DNA of 64,000 nt, from contig CM042688.1 of assembly GCA_023614405.1 (NCBI GenBank), positions 375,583,331 through 375,647,330 of the forward strand, in the 5' to 3' direction. This stretch comes from Avena insularis. Its lineage: Eukaryota > Streptophyta > Magnoliopsida > Poales > Poaceae. Position 1 is the first letter of the stretch; each line of letters opens with the position of its first letter. The notes beneath the pieces are model-generated. The model did no database searches and had not been told where the DNA came from. It saw only the letters and a list, made by a program, of their open reading frames with translations. This document shows positions 31,619 to 43,127 of this stretch, piece after piece. Both the position numbers and the translations under genes were made by a program.

Positions 31619-32162
31619 ATGAGACTTCCGCTCGTCACCGGTGAGTGAGTCGCCTCTGGCCTCGTCCTCACCTTCGGCTCCTTTGACTGCATCCTCGACA
31701 ACGCGTCCTGCTTCAACGGGGAGACTTTCCCAAGTGACGGTTCCATCATGCACTTCGGTGAGTACCGCGTCTACGTCGCCACCATCTCCGAGGAGTTCCC
31801 TCACGAGGTCATCACCGTCTCCGGTGCGCCTGCAGGCCTCTCTGCCCTGCTCCTCGCCAGCGGCAGCGTTGAGGTCATGATGGCCGGCGCAGGCGACGGA
31901 CGCCGCCCACCTCTGGAGCATGACACGGGCACCAAAGACGCCACTCCACGCGAGCAAGATGCGGACCCCTTGGTGGACTCCATCCAGAACCTCCGTATCC
32001 CCATCGCTTCTGAGCTGGACCTGGTTTCTGCAGCAGCCGCGCTGGATACCACGCGCTCGAACCTCCTAGAGGAAGCCAGCAAGGTCACCACCCGCCAATG
32101 ATGCCTGGATGCCACCATGCGCGAGTACAACACCGCGCACGGTTTCTCCCGCTTACCTGGTG
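31619..32162 (+). pseudogene. Element C gag, N-terminal part
   Basis: ATG at 31619 starts MRLPLVTGE followed by a TGA. The same frame continues as VASGLVLTFGSFDCILDNAS, FGEYRVYVATISEEFPHEVI and LLASGSVEVMMAGAGDGRRP, then SIQNLRIPIASELDLVSAAA. After a TGA at 32099-32101 it continues as CLDATMREYNTAHGFSRLPG, where element A interrupts it. The remainder of gag begins at 60632. Confidence 0.65.
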
Positions 32163-33405
32163 TGTCAACACCCAGATTTTTAAGTCCAGATGCCTGTTAT
32201 GCCTACATCACAATCCCATGATTACCATTTTTGCGAGACACAATAGAAGTGGTACCACAGTGCATCATCCATTACAAACCATAATAAAGGTCTTACAAAT
32301 AAAGGATCTCATGATCCGGTCTTAATACAATCAAAGCAGCGGAAAGTAAACGTAGTAGGCTCCATCTTCAGGGTCACAGGCAATGCTGACGATGGGAGAT
32401 GATCCTAGTTGTCATAGACCTCCTGCTGTCCATCTTCCGGGTAATCCTCCTTATAGTCTGGCCATGGGAATAGCCAGGGATAAAGCCATGAGTACTCTTT
32501 AAGTACTTGCAAACTATCACTAGTATAAGTAAAAGTAAAGCTAGTAGGAATCATAAGCTCTAGGTTTGTTTGCAAAAAGCCAGGTTTATTTCATAAAGCT
32601 TCAAGAGTAAAGACCTAATTTAGTTCTCTAGATCACTTAAGGGGGAAACTAGTTTTCATATCCAAAACTCTATTGTGGTCAAATCAAGGTCATCCTTCAA
32701 GTCACAAATCATTTTGAAAACATCTGAAAACAGAACAGTATGGCCACTCCAACTATCCATAACCGTGGACACGGCTATTCGAATAGTTTGACACTCTGCA
32801 TAGGGGTACACTTTCACCACAAAATTTGATACATCTGTCAGGAATAACCCTGAATCATCATACTTAGTATGCGGATAATCAATCTTAACCTTTCAATTAC
32901 ACACCCTAGTATAGGCACCTCCCCTATGAGTTTGGCCTCCCAGCCATGGCCATCTTCCATCCTGGGCACTGCATAGGTGGACATTCATCACGAGGTAGCC
33001 TCAGCTCAACCTCTTCCGCAAGGGAACCCATACTAATACATATAAACATCCAGTCAAGCCCTACCCAACTCAGGTATTATGGTTGAACGGTAAAATTGGA
33101 ATGGTATCGCATCCGAACCCAACCATCAGTTTTTATTAAAGCCATGGCTCACGCCTTATCAATTTCATGATCAAACCATTGTGTTTTACAACACATGTCA
33201 AAACATTTCAATAGAATGAATCTTCATTCCAAGGTTTTCATAATCATTTTTACCAAGTATTCCATTGTAAAGTGATCTAGTTTTATGCTTAGCACTAGCG
33301 ACTAGTATTGAGGTTATCACTATTGGGGGTGCTAATAAAGTATAAGTATCCAAGACTAATCCTATGATCTTGATAGGATTCAATCTAGTTTGCACTAATC
33401 ACAAT
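32163..33405 (-). mobile_element. Left (3') LTR of A, first segment
   Basis: On the + strand it starts TGTCAACACCCAGATTTTTAAG, matching the start of the right LTR at 56731. It runs to 33405, where element B is inserted after ACAAT. It corresponds to LTR positions 1 to about 1243 (in + strand reading). The LTR then continues at 47039. Confidence 0.9.
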
Positions 33406-36400
33406 TGTCAACACCCGGATTTTTAATCCCAGATGCCCGTTATGCCATACCTCCCAATCCCAGGATTACCATTTTTGTGAGACATAACGAATTGGATATC
33501 ATAGTACATCATCCATTACAAACCATACATAAGGTCTTACACAAATAAGGATCTCATGATCCAGTCTTTAATACAATAAGCAGCGGAAATAAAAGATAAG
33601 CGTAGCAGTGGGGTCCATCTTCAAGGGCACATGCAATGCTGACGAAGGCAGATAGTCCTAGTTATCATAGCCGTCCTGATGACCATCCTCTTGATAGTCT
33701 CCTTCATAGTCTGGCCATGAGAATAGCCAGGGACAAAAATCCATGAGTACTCTTTAAGTACTCACAAACTACTATTAACACGTACTATAGTTCTAAGCAA
33801 AATTGCTAAATCTAAGTTTAACTATAAAGTTAAATTTGAAACCTAAGCTAAGTTCTGAAGCAAAGAAAGATAAAATAAAGTTCTAGAATCACTTAAGTTG
33901 GGAAGCTATTGTCATAAACACAACCCTGTTGTAGTCAAGTCAAAGTTCATCCTTCATTTCAAGTTATTTAGAAAACATCTGACAACGAAATAGTATGGCC
34001 ATTCCAACTGTCCATAACCGCAGACGCGACTATTCGAATAGTTTGACACTCTGCAGAGGTGGTACACTTTCACCACAAGATTCGATACATCTGTCAGGGA
34101 TAACCCTGAATCATAATACTTAGTATGCAGATAATCAAACATAACCTTCCCTTTACACACCCTAGTATAAGCACCTCTCCTATGAGCATGGCCTCCCAAC
34201 CATGACCATCAGTCATCTTGGGCACTGCATAGGTGGACATCATGAGAGGTAGCCTCAGATCAAACCTCTCCCGCGAGGGAACTAATACTAATGCATATAA
34301 ATTTCCAGCTAAGCCTTACCCAATTCAGGTAGAGTGGTTGTACGGTAAAATTGGAATGGTATCGCATCCGAATCCAACCATCAGTTTTATAAAAGGGTTA
34401 AGGCTCATGCCTCATCATTTTCATCATCATAAACCAGTTGTGTTTCTCAACACATGTAAAAACATCTCAATAGAATGACTCATCATTCCAAGGTTTTCAC
34501 AATTCATTTTCACCAAGTGTTCCCATCTAAAGTGACTCAAGTTTTTGATCTACTCTAAACTACTAAGTAAAGAGTGTTCACTAAGGTGGAAGTGATGGGT
34601 TCAATCTCATGCCATAGAATGACATCTAAAGGTTTCTAAATAGGTCAAGTTTTATACTTTTTATGGTACCTTCAAAACAAGTAAGGGACTTTGTGTAAAC
34701 TAAAGGAGGTAACACTTGTAAACCAAGACTTGGGGTAACTAATAGTAAAAGGGGTGTGATCAAAGCATGCTTAAGGCATCCTTGCTAAACCATCTAGTTT
34801 GATCCTAGCTTGCTAAGTACTAAACTTGCAAGGGTTAACTTGACACTAATAGCTTGCACTGTTAATGGTGGCTTGCCTTGGTTGGTGCAGTGGCTGAAGT
34901 TTTCTTCGTCTTCGTCTGGATAGCACTCCTCCTCCTCGTAAGCTTGGTCGGTACTATCATATATAAATACATACGGAGTACACAATCACCAAACAATACT
35001 TAACTAGGCTAGATAGCTTTCTAAGACACACAATTGATGATCTATTATCATCACAAACATCACAAGTTTAATTCAATAGTTTCATTCTTTTTAATTTAGA
35101 AAAGTAATTTCTACTCATTGAAAAATTAACTAAGATTTAATATTCACCACTTAAAATACGGGATCATGTTGACACATGTCATCACCACATATTCTAACAG
35201 GTGGGAATGAGATTTAAAGGTTGGATCAAAATTACTTTGGTTTAAGTTCAATATTTAATGATTTAAAGTGACTAGAAATGCCTATATAGCATTATTTTGG
35301 TACTAGTCCAAAGTCACTGCATGTAAACCTTAATATTATTACATATTTAGGTAGATGTGACGAAATGTGATTTTTGAGAGTTTGAATCAACTCAAAAGCT
35401 AACTCGGTTGATTTTATAAAAATGTTGCAAGTGCAAATGCTTCTGTTTTGTTATTTTTATTAGGAGAGATCTATAAATCTAATTGAATTAAATCCAACGG
35501 CCTTGGATAGATTACTTCAATATCTTTTAGACAAAATTAGTTTCATGCAATTTGGATTTATAAATCTCTCTGAATTGATTTTCAAACTAGGGGACAAAAA
35601 CTAGATTCAACTAAAAAAGAAAAATCCAAATTTGAACGGTTGGGCTAGCGCGGGAAAGAACTTGAGCCGGACCAGTGGCGCTCCGCGGCGCGGGGCTCAG
35701 CTGACAGGGTGTCCCGCTTGTCAGTGGGTCTTAACACGCGAAATGGTACGCGCGCTGTGGGCCGTAGGATTAGAACGGGGATCTACGGCTGAGGGTCGTC
35801 GTCGACGACGAACAGGTCGCCGACGAGCTCGAACCCTAGCGGCTCGGTGGGGGTCTGCTAGGGACGTACCAGGGCTCCAGCAGGGTCGACGAGGCGGGCA
35901 AACAAACTGGTGGTCGACGGCGAGGCAAGGCGCAGTTGCGGCAGAGCTTGGGGTGGTCGCAATCAGCGGCGCCCTTCTCCTACTGCTGCGGCTGCTCCGA
36001 CTCTAATTCCGGCGAGGCAGAGCTCGCTTGGCTCCGGCGAGAGGTGGGTGAGGTTCAGTGAGAGGTGGGGAGTGAGTGGGTGTGGAGAGAAGAGGCTGGG
36101 GAGGCCGGTTTATATAGGCTCGGCGGTGAGACCGAGCGGGATGGGCAGGCGACGGTGGCGACATGGCTACGGCCGGCTAGAGGCATGGCGGAGGGTGGCG
36201 ATCGACATGCGGTCTCCTGGCGGTGCTCTAGGAAGTGATTGTGAGCGTAGGGGCGGTGGTATGCGGTCTGGGTGAGGTGGCGCTCTGAGCGGCAGAAGCG
36301 GCAACGTCCACGGCGAGCGGTGGCTATGGTGTGTTGGGCGGCGAACGAGGGTGTCTGGGGTGTTCCCTGGGTCGTGGCGGAGCGGTGGGCACGGGCTGCG

Positions 36401-37324
36401 GTCAAGCGGCGGTCTGTGCATGCATGCCAGGTGCGGTGCTCTGGCGCGTGCTCGGCATGGTGCGGTGGCACTCGGCACGGGCTTTCCTCGGTGGTCCATG
36501 GCGAGGCTCGGCTCGGGCACGGGACAAAGGGTGGCGGTGAGCTCCTGGCTACCTCCTAGACATGGCGAGGGAAGGGGGAGTGGTCTGCTGCAGCAGGGCA
36601 AGGTTTGGCCGGCGAGCATGTCCTCGGGTTGGCATGGCATAGGGGCTAGGGACAAGGGAGAGGGGTGCTAAGGGCCTAGTTAGACCAAGAGGGGACATAG
36701 GGATTAAATGGAGATCAAATGGGGGCAAAACCCTGTGCAGAATAGTGAGCTAGGATTTAGAGTTTAAACCTGCCTGCCAAGTGTTTGATGAAATGGCGGC
36801 AAGAAATAAACTTTTGAATTTTGGTTTCAATTTTTTTGGGTGATCTACACTAGTGCTAGGTAGTCTCTGGTTGCAAGGGTTTTGAAAGTGGAGCTTGTTT
36901 GAATGGTTTTTGAAAAAGTGGGATCTTACCATATGAAATAGATTCAATTTTGAACTGTCATTTAAAATTAGCATTTGAAAGATTTTTGCAGATCACAAGG
37001 TGGGCCTTGGTACCTCAGTATGTGTACTAGCAAGGGGTGTAAAGATCCACACATGTTTCTGTTAAGTTTTGAGTACTAGGAATGCCCCAAGTAGGCATGA
37101 GAGTTAATTTGGCGAAAATGACCATTTACTTCTATTCATTTTGAGTTATTTTTCTTTGGGAAAAGTTTGGGAATGACTTAGAAACAAGGCACTTCAATTC
37201 AACTCCTATTTTAAATGCACAAACATATGAATGCTTTCATTTTTAATTTGGAAAAGTTTTTGTTAACCCTATTTTTGGATGATTTGATCTTGATAAGCTT
37301 GGATTAAAGTTTTGGGATGTTACA
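33406..37324 (-). mobile_element. Left (3') LTR of B
   Basis: Starts TGTCAACACCCGGATTTTTAAT and ends TTTGGGATGTTACA (+ strand). The GC-rich section is at about 35640-36660 with the TATA box inside. It is collinear with 43128-47038, apart from a ~50-base piece around 46855-46905 that is missing here near 37180 and smaller indels. Confidence 0.92.
36109..36116 (-). promoter_or_regulatory. TATA box in left LTR of B
   Basis: TATATAAA on the minus strand (context gcctatataaaccggcc). The equivalent site is in the right LTR at 45819-45826. Confidence 0.6.
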
Positions 37325-37341
37325 AACCTTGCCCCCTTAAA
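37325..37341 (-). other. Polypurine tract of B
   Basis: On the minus strand TTTAAGGGGGCAAGGTT precedes the LTR. It is the counterpart of the PPT of A. Confidence 0.75.
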
Positions 37342-37373
37342 CAAAATCTCGTCACGAGATTTACAAGGAAAAC

Positions 37374-38589
37374 TAGGAACTAAAAGATCTGGAAACTCTG
37401 TCCTAATGTAATCTTCTCGCTCCTAGGTAGCTTCCTCCTTGGTATGGTTGCTCCACTGGATCTTGAGAAACTTGATTCTCCTGGTCCTGGTGGTTCTGTA
37501 GGCTTCTTCTAAGATACAGATGGTACTTCCCTATAGGTCAGGTCATTGTTGATTTCCACAGCTCTGTGATCGATGTTCTTGAAAACTTCCGTCTTCTCGG
37601 GCACTTCCAAACATTTGCAAAGTAATGATATGGGGAACACATTGTGGATGGCTGACATCTCTTTAGGCAGTTCCAGTTGATACGATACTTCTCCTCGGCG
37701 GTTCAGAATCTTGAAAGGTCCGATATATCTGGGGGCTAACTTTCCCTTCAGACTAAAGCGTTGAGTTCCCTTCAATGGTGAAACTTTGAGGTATACAAAA
37801 TCTCCGACATTGAAAGTCAGGTCTCTCCTTCACTTGTCAGCATAACTCTTCTGTCTGGATTGGGCGGTCTTGAGGTGCTCACGGACTTTGTGAACTTTCT
37901 CTTCTGCTTCTCGGAGAATGTCGGGTCCGAAGATCTGACTCTCTCCTACTTGCGACCAATTTAAAGGGGTACGACACTTTCTTCCGTATAGGAACTCAAA
38001 TGGTGCCATCTGCAAACTAGCTTGATAACTGTTGTTATATGAGAATTCTATGAAAGGCAGGCAGCGTTCCCATTTTGATCCGTATTCCAACACATAAAGC
38101 TCTAAGCATATCCTCTAAGATCTGGTTGACTCTCTCAGTCTGTCCATCTATTTGCGGGTGATACGCGGTGCTGAAATTCAACTTGGTTCCCAATCCTTCC
38201 TGAACTTTCTGCCAAAATCTCGAGGTAAACTGGGTTCCTCGATCTGATACTATGGTCTTGGGGGTTCCATGCAGACTAACAATCCTAGCAATGTATAGTT
38301 CTACTAACTTCACACTCTGGTAGGTTATCTTAACGGGTATGAAGTGGGCTACCTTGGACAATCTATCAACGATGACCCAGATTGAGTCATTTCCCCTACT
38401 AGACGTAGGTAAACCGGTGATAAAGTCCATTCTGACGGAATCCCATTTCCATTCTGGAATCTGCAATGGTTGCAATAGCCTTGCAGGTCTCTGATGCTCT
38501 GCTTTGACTCTTTGACAGATGTCACACTTGGCGATGTAGCTTCCGATTTCTCTCTTCATCTTGTGCCACCAAAATTGCTCTTTCAAATC
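37374..38589 (-). pseudogene. Element B integrase and chromodomain
   Basis: 38586-38035: MKEQFWWHKMKREIGSYIAK, CDICQRVKAEHQRPARLLQP, DSVRMDFITGLPTSS (Asp), TIVSDRGTQFTSRFWQKV (Asp) and YHPQIDGQTERVNQILED (Glu), so the DDE residues are all present. A frameshift near 38090 leads to the 38093-37830 frame (FIEFSYNNSYQASLQMAPFE), and after a TGA it goes on as [20 protein letters not shown]. The chromodomain at 37520-37374 is split: [20 protein letters not shown] appears in another frame, and EEATWER has TAG in place of Trp. Confidence 0.88.
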
Positions 38590-40849
38590 CTAATACATCT
38601 TCATTCCTTCGGGGTGGATAGAATAAATAGTATCATGAGCTTCCTTCATGATAATTTCCTTTAGCTCCGAATCTGCTGGCACACAGATACGTCCTTTGTA
38701 CCACGGTACTCCTTCTTCGTCTTCGGTGAATCCAGGTACCTTTCCTGTACCAATACGACGTTTGATTCCGTCGATACTTTCATTCCCCTTCTGGGCTTCC
38801 TTGATTTGGCTAATCAAAGTGGGTTGAAGTTCAATGCTAGCTAAGAATCCTTTGCTAACTAACTCAGTTCTGAACTGCTCCAACTCCTCATACAAACTTG
38901 GTTGCTTCTCTTTGATCATGGTGTTAAGTCTACACGGCAATCTGCTAAGAGCATCCGCTACCACATTGGCTTTGCCGGGGTGATAGTGAATGTCAAGGTC
39001 ATAATCCTTGATTAACTCTATCCATCTCCTTTGCCTCATATTCATCTCCTTCTGAGTGAAAATATACTTCAAGCTCTTGTGATCTGAGTAAATCTCATAG
39101 CGATTACCCATCATATAATGACGCCATGTCTTCAATGCTAGAACCACAACTGCTAGCTCAAGATCATGGGTCGGATAGTTCTGCTCATGCTGCTTCAGTT
39201 GTCGAGACAGATACACGATGACTTTGCCTTCTTGCATCAATACACATCCTAGAACAATCTTGGATGCATCACAATATACATCAAACGGCTTCTTGATGTC
39301 TGGCATGATCAAAATTGGGGCTGATATCAAACTCTTCTTCAGCTCCTAAAAACTGGCTTCACATTTGTCAGTCCATTCAAACTTCTTGTCCTTCTTCAAC
39401 AATTGGGTCATGGGTCGGGCGATGCTCGAGAATCCTTCTACGAACTTGCGGTAGTATCCCGCTAATCCGAGAAATGCACGGATTTGGGTTTGAGTGGTTG
39501 GGGCTTCCCATTCTTCGACATCTTTGATCTTGGCGGGATCAACAGAGACTCCTCCAGCAGACACAATATGTCCTAGGAATCCTACTTCTTTCAGCCAAAA
39601 CTCACACTTGCTGAACTTGGCATATAACTGATGCTCTCTCAGGGTTTCTAGGATGATTCTCAGATGTTGCTCATGCTCTTCTTCTGACTTGGAGTAGATA
39701 AGGATGTCGTCGATGAACACAACTACAAACTTATCTAGGAAATTCATAAAGATCTTATTCATGAGATTCATGAAATAAGCAGGGGCATTGGTTAATCCAA
39801 AGGACATAACCGTATACTCGTATAAACCATAGCGAGTAGTAAAGGCGGTCTTCAGAATATCCGTTGCACGAATATTAAGTTGGTGATAACCAGTACTAAG
39901 ATCAATCATGAGAATACCTGGGCTCCAGTCAACTGATCAAATAGATCCTCTATCTTTGGCAAAGGGTACTTGTTCTTGATGGTGACGTCATTCAACTTTC
40001 GGTAATCTATGCACAGACGGTTGCCTCCATCTTTCTTGTCGACGAATAACACTGGTGATCTCCATGGCGATGCGCTTGGCTGAATCAAGCCTGTTGCTAA
40101 CATGGCATCCAACTGCTTCTTCAGTTCCACTAACTCTGAGGGGTTCATGCTATAGGGTCTCTGGGCTATAGGTCTGGTTCCGGGGATTAGTTCGATAATG
40201 AACTCAATATCCCTATCCGGGGGCATACCTGGCAATTCATCTGGGAATACGTCGGGGTATTCATAGACTACTCTGACTTGGTCTATGGTGGGAAGGGCTA
40301 CACTCTTGTTGCACTTGAATTGATGGGGTAAGGTTTCAGAGATATGCTCTATTGTTACTCCAGAACTACTGGTCATGGTGATGGCTTTCTTAGCACAGTC
40401 TATCAATCCTTTATGCCTTGACATCCAGTCCATACCTAGTACTACTTCCAATCCTTTGGTTCCATGTACACTTAGGTTGGCATAAAAATCTATCCCATGT
40501 ATTCTGATAGGTACAGCTTTGCAAAATTTTCTAGCCTTTGTAGTTGAACCGGGGATTTGAACTATCATGACATGCTTCAGGTTGGTTGGGTGAATCTTAC
40601 TAGTGCATGCAAATTCTTCGGTGACAAATGAATGCGATGCTCCAGAATCAAACAATACTCTTGCTAAAACTGAGTTGACAGAAAACATACCCAGCACTAC
40701 ATATGGTGCTTCTTGGGCTTCTTCTGCATTCATGTGGAAGAGATGACCGTTGCGGTTGTGAGGGTTCCCTAGGGCAAACCTCCTTCCTGGTTGAACACGA
40801 CGCTGCTGCTGTGCTGGGGCATTCACAGGGGCATTGGCGGCAGTCTTCT
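38590..40849 (-). pseudogene. Element B protease, RT and RNase H
   Basis: The long frame 41045-39906 contains the protease ([23 protein letters not shown] active site intact) and the start of RT ([33 protein letters not shown]). A single-base loss near 39908 shifts the frame. 39909-39346 continues RT with [20 protein letters not shown] and [20 protein letters not shown]. 39330-38590 is RNase H ([52 protein letters not shown]) and the connection to integrase, ending at a TAG (38590-38592) after GMKMY. Confidence 0.92.
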
Positions 40850-41884
40850 TGGGACACTCATTGGAGTAGTGACCCTTCACTCCACACTCGAAACAAGTGA
40901 TCTGGGACTTGTCCTTGACCGTGACAGGCACATAATTGCTGCCAGTTCTGGGTGCAGTGTTGTTGTTGTTGTTGTTGCTCTTGGGAGGGGCACGGTTGAA
41001 ATGGTTGGCATTGCCGGAGTTGTGATTGTTTCCTCCGGACTTCACATTGCCTTCGCTACGGTTGGGGTAGCTTGGGCGAGAATTTGGGGGTCGGTTGTTT
41101 CTTGGTGCATATCCTGGTGAAGGGTTGGGACGGTACTCTTTGGATCCGGCTCACGCATCATATGACGCTTGCGGTTGTCGTTTGCCTGGTTAATCTTCCC
41201 TTCCATCTGAATGGAAGAGTCGACTAGTTCTTCGAGATCCTGGAAACGGATATTGACGAGGACAATCTACATCTCATCATGCAGTCCGTTCAAGAATCTC
41301 TCCTTCTTCTTGGCCTCTGTGTTGATCTCATCAGGTGCATATCTGGCAAGTGACAAGAATCTATCACGGTACTCCACCACAGTCATTCTTCCTTGCTTCA
41401 ATTCACGGAATTCATCTCTCATCCTGTTGACGAGACCTTGCGGCACATGGGTGCGGCTGAACTTGACTTTGAATGCTTCCCATGTCATAACCTGGCCATG
41501 GTTCATATTACGGATGCTATTCCACCAAACTCTGGCATCTCCCACCAGATAGTGGGTGGCGAAGAGAACTTTCTCATTTTCATCAACTCCTGCAACTTTG
41601 AGGTTGCTTTCCATGGTCTGTAACCAGTCATCAGCATCTAATGGGTTTTCAGATTGGTTGAAGATTGGGGGATTGGTATTCTGAATTTTTTTGAGTTTGG
41701 ATCCATGGTGATCCTGATTTCCATGTCCTTGGTTGTTGAGAGCCATTTGGGCGATCTGCTGCAATGTTGCTAAGTTGGCTTGGCGCTCGGCCCTGCTTGC
41801 TTCACAGTCTGCGATGAGATTCTGCAAGATCTGCAACATTGGGTCTTGCGACGAGCTGCTCCCTCCTTGGTTTCCACGAGTCAT
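40850..41884 (-). pseudogene. Element B gag
   Basis: ATG at 41884 starts TRGNQGGSSSSQDPMLQIL. 205 codons are open, including QNTNPPIFNQSENPLDADDW, FATHYLVGDARVWWNSIRNM, FKVKFSRTHVPQGLVNRMRD and DRFLSLARYAPDEINTEAKK, up to a TAG at 41267 in place of the Gln of HDxMQ. A frameshift and further stops follow before the open frame 41045 onward, with an asparagine-rich tract and the CCHC knuckle [17 protein letters not shown] at about 40905-40850. Confidence 0.9.
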
Positions 41885-42115
41885 CTAAAGATTGAGATAG
41901 ATATAGGGGTAAGAGGGAAATTCTAAGGTTCATGGTTTTGGTTTTCAAAGCTAAAACTTTGAGTTAGACTTAGGTTTTTCAACTAACTTCATTTTCATTT
42001 ATGCAAGAAAGCACACGATACAACACACACCACAACAAACAAGGGAAAGCAGATGGTTTGAAGAACCATTACGCCAACGATACTGAGCTGATACAACTCA
42101 TGCTACGATAGTGCT

Positions 42116-42895
42116 CTAGTGCATATATTCATCGTCGATGAAGTCGGAGTCCTCATCATCAGTGTAGAAGTCCACATCATCCTCCTCCAGAAAGTCATCA
42201 TCGTTGCTGAGGTAAGAATCCATGTCTCCCTGGATGTCTTCACCCTCATCTTCTTCTTCCTTGGCGGCAAGCTGAGCTTCCTACTCCTTGACAGTCTTCT
42301 CGAGGTCGGCCACCTTCTTGCGAATACGGGCGATGGTGCGATCCTTCTTGGCACGCTGGTGGCAAAGAGACTGGCGATCTTGGACGAGCAGTGCGAAAGT
42401 CTGGGCCTTCTAGTCGGCGAGGGCACGGATCTAGTTGGCTAACTCCCTGGCATTGTCCAGTTCCTACTGTCTGTCGTGCAGCAAGAAGTCAAGATTCTCC
42501 ACTTGACGCCTGAACTCTGGGTGACTTGGCATCCCCATCGGCATTCCCATGAAGTCATGTCTTGCATAGTGGGAAAAACGGGTTCCTTGGATCTTGTTGA
42601 CGCTGAGGGCACATAGACGTGCGAGAGCTTCATGCATTGCCCTGGCTAATCCATCTAGCTAGTTGTTCTCTCTCACGGAGAACTGAATTCTCCCGGAAGT
42701 GGGTGCTTCGATGCTTCCTCTAAGATCTGCGGTGACTAGCCACTATAGGTATCCTCCTGGGGGTCCTGGAAGTTGAGCTCCAAGAAACTCCGGATGTGGG
42801 CGTCCCAGTAATTCCGACAGTGAATCCAGATCCCTCTCGAAGATCAGCTGACCTTCGTTTCCCAACTGGTAAAACTTGCTGAACTGAGTCTCCAT
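42116..42895 (-). pseudogene. Pre-gag ORF of B, unrecognised, six TAG stops
   Basis: ATG at 42895, terminal TAG at 42116-42118: 260 codons in one uninterrupted frame apart from six internal TAG codons, with no TAA, no TGA and no frameshift. Collinear with the pre-gag ORF of A: ETQFSKFYQLGNEGQLIFER, LSELLGRPHPEFLGAQLPGP, LDGLARAMHEALARLC, QRAKKDRTIARIRKKVADLE, then the acidic EEEDEGEDIQGDMDSYLSND and DEDSDFIDDEYMH. It sits between PBS and gag. Coiled coil likely in the middle. Function unknown. Confidence 0.75.
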
Positions 42896-43112
42896 CTACA
42901 AGAATTAAGGATGAGGAAGTTAGTGAAGTGATCAAGTGTGTCAAGTTTTAAGTAGTAATGTAAGAATTTTGAGGAACATGAATTTTTTTGAGAAAGAATG
43001 AGTTCACAAGGGTAAGAGAGGAAATAATTTTTCATAAATACTCACTTTGGTTTTGAAGCTAAGTTTTTGGTTTGGACGTCCATTCTAACTAGGGTCTCCT
43101 ATGGTCAGGATG

Positions 43113-43124
43113 GCTCTGATACCA
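43113..43124 (-). other. Primer binding site of B (initiator Met tRNA)
   Basis: TGGTATCAGAGC on the minus strand, three bases after the LTR end. Identical to the PBS of A and continued by the same ccatcctgaccatagg leader sequence. Confidence 0.88.
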
Positions 43125-43127
43125 ACT

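Larger units (their letters stand above)
30689..32162 (+). mobile_element. Gypsy element C (Tat-type), left part
   Basis: Begins with TGTCGGGGGGATGACCCC at 30689, and CATGC (30684-30688) is the predicted TSD. It comprises the LTR (30689-31569), PBS and the start of gag. The element is interrupted at 32162 by element A and resumes at 60632, as shown by the TGGTG duplication and the continuing gag sequence. The 3' end and right LTR lie beyond 64000. Confidence 0.85.

Noticed and set aside
31598..31957. Minus-strand 119-codon ORF opposite element C gag
   Set aside because: It mirrors the + strand gag-like frame, which continues correctly across the nested element; no independent support.
35632..36671. 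Several long overlapping ORFs on both strands in the B left LTR
   Set aside because: They sit in the GC-rich LTR island, are not conserved in frame in the right LTR (45568-46424), and show no domain. Open frames are expected from GC content.
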